A stretch of DNA of 28,724 bases. Origin: Tilletiaria anomala UBC 951 (taxonomy: Eukaryota > Basidiomycota > Exobasidiomycetes > Georgefischeriales > Tilletiariaceae). Within the stretch, counting starts at the first letter, position 1, and each line of letters opens with the position of its first letter. The position numbers and the translations under genes were made by a program. Shown piece after piece: positions 10,603 to 20,475 of this stretch. Location: positions 1 to 28,724 of the forward strand of contig NW_013546866.1 in the NCBI RefSeq assembly GCF_000711695.1, given 5' to 3'. The notes under the pieces are model-generated. The model saw nothing but the letters and a program-made list of their open reading frames with translations, was not told the DNA's origin and ran no database searches.

Positions 10603-10992
10603 ATGACCTCGGGTGCTCACCAACCGACCCTACCGACGACATCAGTGGTCTATCATGAGAGAGGCTGTTGACTGATAGGACTCTGACCAATCCATTCAGG
10701 CGTCGCCTTTCGTTGCACCTTCCAAGGTCAAACTTGGCAGCAAGGACAACGGGAGACTTCCCACAACACTTGCCCGCACCCACTTTTAGCTCACCATTCA
10801 GAGTGCATCGCTGGGTCCACAAGACGGCAATTTCCGTCGCGCAATACCCATCAAACAGGCTCAGTCGAACCAATTCGGCTTTCTTTCTCTTTCAGCTTCG
10901 CAATCTCACGCAGTCAAGTCAGCCGAGTCTTCGTTCAACTGCACCTTCCTTCTTACACCTTCCATTTCTGGGAGAGACAGCAACGAACGAGC
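10603..10992 (+). CDS. Tentative 5' coding exons of the NRG1-like transcription factor
   Basis: The main frame downstream lacks a nearby ATG, so 5' exons were sought. One phase-consistent set is 10603-10644 (ATG start, MTSGAHQPTLPTTS), 10700-10726 and 10790-10992. The last ends in a good GTACGT donor that joins in phase 2 to the CTGCAG acceptor at 11140. The first two donors (GTGGTC, GTCAAA) are weak, so the first two exons are doubtful. The exon 10790-10992 reads as Ser/Gln-rich protein like the rest of the factor. Two or three alternatives exist, and none is shown without RNA data. Confidence 0.25.
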
Positions 10993-11140
10993 GTACGTGC
11001 ATTTCTATTCGCCGTCCGCTTGTAACTTGTCTTCCGACCGCCATCCATCTACCTAGCCACCAGCTACTCCGCTTTCTCCCGGAATAGTTGCCCGCCATTC
11101 ACGCCAACGAAGATCCATTTGTGCACAAAGACCGCTGCAG

Positions 11141-14100
11141 CATACACGACCTAGCAGAAGGCACCAATGTCACACCAGTTCTATCAGACTCGCATTCTCC
11201 CGGTCTGCCATTTTTAACGATCCCTGATCCTTCTCATGGGCGATCGCATATTTCTTCATCGCCTTCAATCACACTATCGACATTAGCATCATATCCACCA
11301 ATATCCTGCGCGCAACCAGCTGCTGCAGTCTCTGAAACACCGACACATGCACGCGGCCACGGTGCGTCCCAAGCATCTCGCCACCATCACTTTCATCAAG
11401 AGGCGCATACACTAGCCGCGCCCGCGTCATCCTTTTTACTCGCACAACCGCATCCTCTCACGCCACTGCAATTGGCGCCGTCGATCTCGACCTCTAGCGG
11501 ATCCTCGGCAGCATCTGCTCCCCGGTCACACACGGACACGACCGCCTTCTTAGCCTCATCCGGGTACTCATACTCATCCTCTTCCACCACGATCTCTCGC
11601 AGCGTTGCGACACCCCACAAGGCGCAGCTTGGTCATTCCACTACAGCCCCATCAGCAGCATCTGCTGATGAAAGAGTCTCGGCAGACTGTCTCTCCGTCA
11701 TTATACACGAAGGACAAGGATCACGCGTTATCGACGCCGTCAGCAGCGATAGCGCTCACGCACCAGCTACATCGGCCATCGTCACCGCGTCAGAGGTCCA
11801 CCCGCTTGATACGAGCTTACCGGACATCTCGACGGGTCTGGTCCTCTCTGGGCTCAAGTTTCCCATAATCGATTTCCTCGCAACCAACGCGCCGAACGTC
11901 CGCTTGGCCGGCACCGGTGATACCGCCAGCACGACCGGCGGTGATAGTGTTTTCTTCTCACCCGGCCTCGCCGCGTTCTTCAACAGCAGCCAACAGCTTT
12001 TGCATGGGGTAACGGCTGCTGCTGCTACTACTACGTCTTCTTCTTCTTCTACTACTACTACTACCACTACTACTAGAGGTGCAGATCACACGTTTAGCTC
12101 TGCTTCCAAGCTCGGATCAGCACTCGCTGGACTCACTACATCTGTTGCACCTTCCCTGGTTGCCGCTGCTGAAGCACACACCTACGACGGTGCAGCGGAC
12201 TACATCAGCAGTTCGTTCATCTTTCCCTCCCCAGCAGCCGCATCGCAGCAAGTTGGCACCAGTACCAATTCTCAGGATTGGCTGTGGCACCCGCAGCACA
12301 GCGTCGCTCCTTCTGCGTCTGCTGCATCCAGCGTTGGCCATGCGACAGACGAACATCGTGCAACTGTCTATCTGGTGCAAGCTTCCGGAGCGCACGCGCA
12401 CACAGGCTTCGCCGAGCAACAGAAACACGACTCGCACGACGCATCCACACTGGGCTTCGCGCGTGCATTGGAGCAGAGGAGGCAAAGGTCGAGCGCAGAG
12501 GGCGGTCTTGACATTGGCATGGATTCATTCAAGCTGCCGTCTGTCGCAGCGGCCGGCGCCCTGGTCAGTGTGTTGAACGGCAGCGGGCGTCAGGACGAGG
12601 CGAGGGAGACAGCGGAAGGAGGATCAGCCAAGCACAGCATCCACTCTGCTGGTCGCACACCCATGAGGCCACCCGCAAACCCTCTAGCGCCGCGCAGCGG
12701 AAGCGGCCAGCCGATTCTTCGCAAAGGCTCGAATGATTCGTCCGGCTCAAGATCTCACTCGGGCTCTGGCTCCGTCTCAAACAGGGGAAGCGGCGATTCT
12801 AGCGATCTAGCGCTGATGGCGCAATCTGCCTCCGACTCTCGCTCCAGCTCCGTCTCCGGCTCTGAGTCGCGGTCGCGGTCGCGGACGCCCAGAGGCAGCG
12901 CCTATGCCTACGGCTCTGGCAACCCTTATGCAACATCTGCCACCAGCGTCGATGGCGGCGATCTCTCCCCCTCGGCGGCGGCTGCGAGACGTATCAGCTT
13001 TGGCGATCCTGGTTCCGATCCTAAAGTTCCAGCAGTCGGCATGCATCATCGCGTATCGATGCTCATTTCTACCGGTGCTGCTTCGGCAGCCGCAGCGGCG
13101 CGTCGATCTCTGTCACCTGTCGCGTACCATTTGCAGAACATACGTGACGTGTACCTCGGTCCGCAAAGTCACCTGCAGCAGCAGTATGATGAGCGATTTG
13201 TGCCAGCTGCTGGATCCGTGTCAGGACATGACGAAGGACATGACGCAGAACAGCCGCACCCGAAGTGCACCAACGCATATTCCAACTTTTTCTCCGATTC
13301 GTCGCAATACCATGGTTCGTATGGTGGCTTCCAATCTATTCACCTCTTGACCCCTGGCGACAGCTTCCAGCCCGCTCCTTCTGGTAGCCCAATAGGCTTC
13401 ACGGCCACGAGCGTGCGCCCGCCGTCCGAGCATGGCCCACGGTCCTCTGCTTCTCACTACTACCAACAACAGCACCACCAGAATGCGCGATACTACCACC
13501 AGCTTCCACCTGGGTACGGTCAGCAGCCGCTGCCCACCTACTCAGCTGGTCATCACAAGCTGGTAGGCCATGCACCTGTCCCGCTCTTCAGCGATGGCAC
13601 GTCCATGTCCATATCGAGCCCTGCTGCACCCGGCGAGCCCTCGTCCACCTCGTCACGAGTTCTCAAGCGCAATCGAGGCGGAAGAGATGATTACCTTTCG
13701 GACATGTCGGAGACGACGCGGCTTAGAACTGATGATGTCATTTCGGCCTCGAGGACTTGCTATATGGCGTCATCTACGGGCGGTGCAAAGGCGCAGCAGC
13801 AACATCAATCGTACATGCGTGCGCCTGTAGCTGCTTCTGGCGCCAACACCAATGCGTGGCCGTCACCGGCGCCACCTCCGATTCAGCAGAGTCCGAGTCC
13901 TATGCCCGTTCCGCCTGTGCGAGGATCAGCACAGCTTGCGCAAAGCAACGGCAAGGGAAGAGAGAAGAATGGCAAGGGACGGGCGCATGCAAGCACCAGC
14001 ACAGATGTTGGGTCTGCAGCATCGTGTCCCATCTACGCTGCCACCGCAACTACTGCTGCACCTCCAGGAAAGCCAACGAAAAAACGCAAGAGTGACGGGC

Positions 14101-14661
14101 TGAGCAGACCGGCGCCGTACACCGCGGAAGATGGCAAGAAGCGCTATCCTTGCGGTCATCCTGGCTGCAACAAGACGTTCTCCACGAGTGGCCACGCCGC
14201 GAGACACAGCCGCATACATGCAGGTGAGACGGACGAGTTAGCCCCGTGCTGCATCTGCCGGCCGCGACTGACGCGTCTCCCCTTTCGATCTCGCAGGCTC
14301 CCGGCCGTATATGTGCACGTTCCCCAACTGCAAGGCGCGCTTTTCACGGCAAGACAACAGCCTGCAGCACTACAAGACGCACATTGCAGCGACTAAGAGC
14401 GGCAAAGAAGCCGATCTCAGCTATGCGTCCAAGACGCAGGAGGAGCTGGTCGAGGAGGAAGCGCACATTGCAATCGGTCGCAAAGCGTTGGAGGATGGCA
14501 CCGCGATCGCGGTCGTACGAGATATCATTGATAGTAATGGACAGAAAAAGGGAGAACATGTCGAGCGAACAGTTGGGCTGCCGCTGAGCACGCGCAATCC
14601 CCCTCTGACGTCGTCGAACGCAAATGCGAACGCGAAGGAAGCTATAAGCCAACAGCAGTGA
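11141..14661 (+). CDS. NRG1-type C2H2 zinc-finger transcription factor, 5' end unresolved
   Basis: The main exon ends at 14223. A 73-nt intron (GTGAGA, CGCAG, phase 1) follows, then an exon 14297-14661. The frame is open from 11088, but its first in-frame ATG is near 12519, so a spliced upstream start is likely. The first roughly 1,000 residues are Ser/Ala/Thr/His/Gln-rich and disordered, with an RS-like patch near 12830-12900. Two C2H2 fingers follow: CGHPGC...HSRIH (14151-14219) and CTFPNC...HYKTH (14314-14382), both C-X4-C-X12-H-X3-H. The intron splits the linker between them. The motifs TSGHAARHSRIH and RFSRQDNSLQHYKTH match the Nrg1/Nrg2 DNA-binding core (SGHLARHNRIH, FSRQDNCLQHYRTH). 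Nrg-type proteins are nuclear repressors of glucose, stress and filamentation genes. That role is inferred from the fingers only. A preceding KPTKKRK is a likely nuclear signal. The stop at 14659-14661 overlaps a donor-like GTGAGA. Confidence 0.82.
12012..12076 (+). repeat. Trinucleotide microsatellite inside the NRG1-like coding region
   Basis: Runs of GCT, ACT, TCT and again ACT codons give Ala-Thr-Ser-Thr homopolymer blocks in the disordered part of the transcription factor. The unit is three bases, so length changes keep the frame. It is a likely site of length variation between strains. Confidence 0.85.
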
Positions 14662-14741
14662 GACGAGCACGACGGATTTGATGATAACTGCGAGCACATT
14701 CACCTCCACCACTCGACACCTCTCTCGTAGGAGTTGCTGAG

Positions 14742-15449
14742 GCAACATAACCGAATGGCTCTAGACCGCAGTGAAAGCTTCCCCGCCTCCAAGTACGTTG
14801 AGAGGAATCGTCCGCTTGCAGCAGTCAGTCTCACGGAACAACGGGGGTACGCATCCATCGAGTCTGATGCAGCAGGCAAGCCCGCTCAACCTACCTCAGC
14901 ACCGGCAAGCAGATCGTTGATGTCCAATGCCAGCTCGCAATTGTCTTCGTTGGCCATCACCTTGCCCCAGCTATCATTAGGCAAGGTGTCCAGTGTACCG
15001 ATGACAACGCACGTGACGACAGGGCAGGGACGCCATAGCTTACCAGGCATGAACCTGACCGATCTGCCCAGCCAGCTCACTGCGAGAGCCGCTGCAGCTG
15101 GACATGCGTAACCTGCAGCAACGGGGTCTAGTCCTGTGCTATATCACGCTTATATGTACATGCCAACAGCGGTCGGCGGCATGACGCAATGTGGCAACAT
15201 GTGCAGCATTTCATCTGCTCAGCTGCCGCATCTCAGCTTAAGCGCTTCGCAGTCGACAGCCATGCTGGCTCCGCCTTGCTCACCGCCAGTGGGCCCCTCT
15301 CGGCGCATGGCCACGCAAGAGCGATTCCGTACTCATCCGGTCGCAACATCTCACGACGCAAGTCCATAAGCTACTCACCCGAGGTGGGACGCGTATCTGC
15401 CCAGCTTCGCCACTCGACGATGAGCGCAGACCGAAACGATCGCTTCTGA
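14742..15449 (+). CDS. Tentative 3' exons extending the NRG1-like factor
   Basis: If GTGAGA at 14658 is used as a donor with an acceptor ending at 14741, the frame continues in phase 2 and avoids the stop at 14659. It then reads a Ser/Ala/Leu-rich stretch to about 15107 (RSLMSNASSQLSSLAITLPQ and onward). From there two joins work: a 62-nt intron 15108-15169 leading to a stop at 15449, or removal of only 24 nt (15108-15131) leading to a stop at 15369. The stronger-looking acceptor at 14730 instead gives a stop three codons later. The composition matches the factor's disordered tail, but this could be 3' UTR. Confidence 0.3.
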
Positions 15450-16040
15450 TAGGTATGTGGCTATTCCACACATTCTGAGCGCCTCCGATGCACTTTCCTC
15501 GACGTCGCTTCGCACCTTATCAAAAGAGGTGCAATTCCAAGCTGCCAAACCGACGAATGAGAGACTTTGATGTATCCCCTTTCTCTTTATGTTGCAATCG
15601 TTTTATCTGGACGCAAGCAAGACAAGAGCACACACAAAATCGCAAGTCTTGTCAAATCCTTCTTGATTCTCTACCATTGCAGAAATAGACACGCATGCAC
15701 ATATAAGTAGCGATGCCAATTCTGCTTGCAGCCTTGGTCGCTTCTGCTCCTCGAGTCTGCCGGTTTGGAGCTTGCCCGCCAGTCAGTATTTTGCCGCATT
15801 TTTCGGGGTCGTTGTGCTGCGTCAGAAAAGCGCCTACCCTCGATGCCTCTAACAAGCAATGAGAGCCGGTGATATCTGCCTAGCCGACTGCTGGTTGTAG
15901 CAGTGCCATTGTCATCGTGTCCTCAAGGAAATCGCTATCATCATCGCCCACCCGACGAGCCAAACATGCATGCATTTCGTGATCCCAGACAAGCAAAGCT
16001 AAACATGAGCAGAGATTGCACTTATTTCACTAAGGGGAAT
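15450..16040. other. Convergent 3' region, no gene seen
   Basis: This lies between the NRG1-like factor (+) and cornichon (-), both of which end here. It contains short chance frames on both strands and no recognisable RNA gene or repeat. It is probably 3' UTR sequence of both neighbours. Confidence 0.5.
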
Positions 16041-17628
16041 CTACACAAGGGTGAAGATTACGATGCCCTGGACAAGCGACTCCGCTTCAGAAGGATCTTG
16101 GCAAGCGGGTGAGTCTGCCATACGCTGCCAGTGCTTGATTGGCCGGACGTGCGGTCTCTGCGGGCTGATGGCGCACAGTGTGGGGGGTCGATGCATGCTC
16201 AGGATGTCTCTGAGGCTTTGCAAGAAGGGGTGGGACGAGCATCAGCGCGAGTCTGGTTGTAAGGCGGAGGAGCATTGGAGTCAACTAACCTGCGATAAGA
16301 GCCACGATCATCCTGTGAACGTAGAGAAACGCACGACAGGCGGTTGGAGGGAAGGGGAATCCATTACAGGAAAGTGAGTCAGCTCTCTGTATCCCCTACG
16401 CACAGTTGGGCTATTGTCGCATCGGTCCAGCATAACGGAGCAAATCTCGCCGAAGCGCAGGGGGCGGCGATTCGTCCCAAACAATGACTGACCTGTAGAG
16501 GTAGTAGAAGAAGCTGATGAGGTAGAACCCGAGCTTGATGAAGCATTCCTTTTTGTGTAGTGATAATGTTCGGAAAATCTCGGTCGCGTCTAACATGTGA
16601 TTCTTGCTCAAGAATCTGCCATACGTGTGGGTTTGTAGAAGAAATAGAGGGCACGAAGGGAGGGGAAGAAAGTGGGAGAAAGGGTAAGGAAAACGCAGAG
16701 ATACCAAAAAAAAGATGTCAAAGATGAGTGTCGGAAGCAAGGGGCAGAGTAGAACCAGGACACAACTCACTTGTTAGCGTTATAAGCTACTAGAGGGGCG
16801 TTGATCAAGAAAGCGATGAATTGCCCGCTGAGCAAGAAGAGTGCCGTGAGGACGGCTTGGACGATCATCTCGGGAAGAATGAACTGTTCGGGTTCGATAG
16901 GCGACGCGACGTGCGAATAACGGAGGGGAAAGCAAGGGAGACACGGCGAGAAGAGGAGTCAGGGCGCTGCCAGCAGTGAGCCAGTCGATCCGCGAACGCA
17001 TCCCACGCACGTAGTTCAATTTTGCGCATAGATCGATTGGATTGATGTAGTCGCTGTGGAGGAGTTACGATGCTTGTCAGATTCTGCATTTTGATCGTTA
17101 ACATGACTTGAAGGCGTACCATTCCAAATCTGAGAACATGATGATCTGGAAATTGCAACGCAGACAGCAAGTCCTTGTCAGCAATGTTCACATGATCGGC
17201 TCTCGGCGCTCGTTACGCTCGCAACTCGGAGACCAACTGACGTAAAAGACCATCGTGAACAGCAAACCTGCCGACACGAGCACCGCGAGAAGGAACAGCC
17301 ATCCTGGAGTTTGGGTTCCAAGCAGATCAATCGTGCCCAAATTGTCGTGGGGAAATTTGGAAAGGAGGGAGCGCAGAAAATATTAAAGGAAGGTCAGTAG
17401 CTGTAGATCGTGCGCTGCACGTCTCCTTTTCCTTCAATCGCAGCCTTGCGAGTCTGCATCTCCGTTTAAATGATCCCGCATGCGCAGCGAAGTGAACTAA
17501 GGGCGAGCACCGCCCTACGAAGGGCTTTTCGTTCTTGTCTGCCCTCCTTACCGTGCGCATGTGCTCGTGCGCGCCGTTTGGCTCCGGATGATTGATCGCA
17601 ACGCGGGCTACGCACCTTCCCACAACAT
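16041..17628 (-). CDS. ERV14: Cornichon/Erv14 ER-export cargo receptor
   Basis: The gene is split into small exons: 17628..17616 (13 nt), 17303..17242, 17145..17120 (26 nt), 17053..17011, 16883..16771, 16615..16493, 16312..16290 (23 nt) and a possible last exon 16114..16041. All junctions are GT-AG and phase-consistent. The joined protein reads MLWEGWLFLLAVLV (TM1), FSDLEC then DYINPIDLCAKLN, ILPEMIVQAVLTALFLLSG (TM2), NHMLDATEIFRTLSLHKKE, and LGFYLISFFYYLYRMIVALIA (TM3). DYINPIDLC, LDATEIFRTL and FYYLYR are cornichon signatures; IFRTL is the COPII-interaction motif of Erv14. The protein loads transmembrane cargo into COPII vesicles at the ER. The C-terminus is ambiguous. Retaining the last intron stops at 16285 (135 aa, near the family's 138); splicing gives 158 or 152 aa depending on the acceptor. 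Confidence 0.93.
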
Positions 17629-18585
17629 GTTGGGCAACCGAAATGAAAGCCTTATCCTTACAAGCGTGGAAACGCGATGGGACCGAAGCTGGAGTCGGGT
17701 TGGGTCGATGAAAAGGGAGTAGCAGCTTCGAGAATCACTCGCACGCTGTTGCGTTCGAGGTTGGGACGAGCGATGCGTGGAAGGATTACCCTGGCGTTTT
17801 CGCTGGAGGATTGATGCAGAAGTGTGCGATGCATACATTTATCACAAAAGGCGATTCAATAGTGACCGACGGAGAGAGCGCTGTCAGAGTCTCTCTGGGG
17901 ACGAGAAAGTATCGACGAGGAGACGCTTTCCGCGGAACACACTGCACACCCGAGAGTCGTCTTCTTCCACACAGCCCATCTCCATACTATTAGTAATTGG
18001 TACCACCGCATCTCCTTTTCACAGTCGCAATCCCTTATCGCATATGCCAGTGCGCAGTGTCCGTCACGCATTGGGGCCGTATCCGGCCTCCAGCTCAAGG
18101 CAGATGGTTTCGTGCGGGCGTGACTGGTCACACGAGAGCCTGAGAACAAGGGGCCGGTGCTGACCGTTCTAAATCGTGGCGGTGACTGCATCCGCGACTA
18201 TTGACCACTGACTTTTGACTGTACATCTGCGAGCGTTTTGAGGGCGACGCACTTATTCGCCAACGCTCGTGCCTTGAAGGCTCATCAGGTGTGTTCTGAG
18301 CACCTCATGACAGCAGTGAGCTGCATGGGGGCGTGGAAATAGAGGAGAACGTTGCGCTTGCTATGATACAGATGGTGCATGCGAGGTTCGACCGGTGCGC
18401 CATCCCGCACAGCAACACTCACGATGGCCCGCCCGATAAGGGTTAGTTGATTCGACGGTGAAAGACACTAGCGGGCTTCATTGGATGAAGTTTGAGCTTG
18501 ACAGCGTGACGGAAGTCATTTGCCGGCCATGGTGTCCTCCGAGGTGGGAACTTCCTTTGATTGGGCTACTGCCGGGTTTGACGGC
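17629..18585. other. Intergenic region upstream of cornichon
   Basis: Both flanking genes are on the minus strand. The region contains the cornichon promoter and the 3' UTR of the 77-aa protein gene. Plus-strand frames (17777-18163, 18458-18751) lack family features, and the second overlaps the 77-aa gene. No RNA gene recognised. Confidence 0.5.
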
Positions 18586-18915
18586 TCACAATACCAGGTC
18601 TTGCACCGGCTTGTTTCCCATCGAGCCAGGACCGCCAGAAGGGTCAAAATCTTTTGGACAGATATGGGACGAGTATGGGGCGCACACGACCCGTCAGAAC
18701 AGGTCCGGTTACAGCATGCAGATGATTGTGAAGAACACGAGCTCACCGTGAGGGTCTTTGCTTCCTACTTGTGCATGGCCACCCTCCCCACCTTGTGTCG
18801 GCTGACCAGCACCGTTGCGCTTGGCATTCTCTTCCTGCTGCCGGTTGCCTTGCTCGTACATCGCCTGCTGTTTGATCGGCTGGTTCGAGCCTGTAGTGTT
18901 GAAGATGGCCTCCAT
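18586..18915 (-). CDS. Small hydrophilic 77-aa protein of unknown function
   Basis: Exon 1 is 18915..18747 and exon 2 is 18650..18586. The 96-nt intron (GTGAGC, AAAAG) joins in phase 1. The predicted protein starts MEAIFNTTGSNQPIKQQAMY, continues with EQGNRQQEENAKRNGAGQPT and a Gly-rich segment, and ends in DFDPSGGPGSMGNKPVQDLVL. It is rich in Gln, Asn, Gly and Glu, has no membrane segment or Cys, and looks intrinsically disordered. The start is a true ATG. Evidence for coding is a clean donor, a phase-consistent join that avoids the unspliced stop, and a composition unlike the surrounding intergenic frames. I do not recognise a named family. Confidence 0.62.
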
Positions 18916-20475
18916 ATTGGGAGCCCGCGTCGCTTGCTCGATTGATTTGCAACAGTACTGCTCTGCAAAGGCTGGAAGCGCTCAAGCTTTTTCTATCCTG
19001 TAAGTTGAGGTCAGAAATGTGCAGAGTATCTGAAAAATGCTTTGCAAGTCTCCATCATGTTATTTTATACAGCCAACAGCGATGCGCGAATTGCGGTCTC
19101 GCTCGACTCTGACAATTGATTGAAGGCAGTCAATTGTCCAGCAGTGAATCCTGCCCTGCTGATGCAATGTTGCAACACCAGCGTCGATCATTGATAAGAC
19201 CACGTCACCCTACAGTGTCACACAACAGTGTAGCGATGGAGAAGGCGAGAACGACCGAACGCACGGGTGCGTCTGCGATGATTTCTCCAACAAGATCGTC
19301 CCCGAGGTTCGGTCACGGTGGCAACGGGCGCTGATGTTCCACACATTACACCCGCCACGGATTAAGAACCGCTGTCAAATCCTTCTCCGGTCGATCATAT
19401 TAGATGACCACTGGTGCACTGTCGGCATCAGAGCATTTATGAAAAGTTGGAACGGGATGAGCCGCGTTTTGGACAACGAACGGAGAGCGAGAGAAGACGC
19501 GAGATTCATTTTCGGACCCTGCTGTTCATCCGTCCCAAGTCAATTTCAGGGACCAGTTGCCATGATGACACCTGATTTCACTCCGGCAATGCTTTTCGAA
19601 TGTAGAGCCGACGAATGCCACCACCGCACTTGAGCAAAAGTGCGATGAGCACGCAACTACATCATTCCAGTATCATCATCCTACGCAAGAGGGCGAGTGA
19701 CAGGGCTCTTCTGGTACACAAAGATGGATCCTAAGTTCGTTTCTTCCAGGGCCAGGAGATTGGATCTGTGTTCGGGAGAGCGATTTGTGGATGGAATACG
19801 CTGCGAAAATGCAAAAGTGAGATATCACGAGTTCGACCCGCCATGGGACTTTTTGGCATCATTTGGCAGCAACCTTAGCTCTATGGATATAGTTAGGGCA
19901 TTTTTGTGTGGTGTAGTCGACGCCGGACGATGCCGTCAGCCGTGCGTCATTTTTCGCAGCCGACATGCAACATAAAGTCTATGGCACACGATAGTGCCGA
20001 CTTCTTGGTGACTGCTACCCGAGTAAAGTTGCAACGAAGGCTCGAGATGACCGAGGCGCAATTGCGAGGTCCTAGGACTTCAAGCGCGAGGACGATGGTC
20101 TTCTCGCTGGAACCCAGAACAAGGTGTGCGCCTACGGTGGCCCGTTCCAGGTTGGCACGCGCTTGCAGAAAGTGAGATTCGCCTGGTTGGAAGCGCTGCA
20201 ATGAGCAACATCTCAAGTGTAGTTTCAAAGCGTCTCTTACTAGCCAAGAATTTGCCTCTGAAGGGGGGGGGGGGTTACGCAACTGAGCAATAGGAAAGAA
20301 ATACAAAGATTCTACATGGTAGATAGAATATACAATCCTGACGCTCGCTGAAGGCGTCACTCTAATTTACCGGTTTGCAGATGAAATAGTCCCCTCTGAG
20401 ATCTCTCTTGAGATAGATAATGCGGTACATACTGTTGACAAGGTGGTGGCGGATGGGATGATCTCACTCTCTCGT
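18916..20475. other. 1.56-kb intergenic region, no gene seen
   Basis: This lies between the 77-aa gene and the 3' end of the 889-aa gene, both on minus. It holds the promoter of the former and the terminator region of the latter. Plus-strand frames at 19334-19633 and 19697-19975 have no family signature or coding-like codon bias. It contains a 12-G run at 20263-20274. Confidence 0.5.
20263..20274 (+). repeat. Twelve-G homopolymer
   Basis: This is a run of 12 G in the 3' flank of the 889-aa gene (C12 on that gene's sense strand). Its length is likely to vary and may be a sequencing-sensitive site. Confidence 0.9.

Noticed and set aside
18520-18945. Plus-strand open frame of 141 codons
   Set aside because: It is antisense to the spliced 77-aa gene and mixes unrelated composition; the minus-strand splice model is more coherent.
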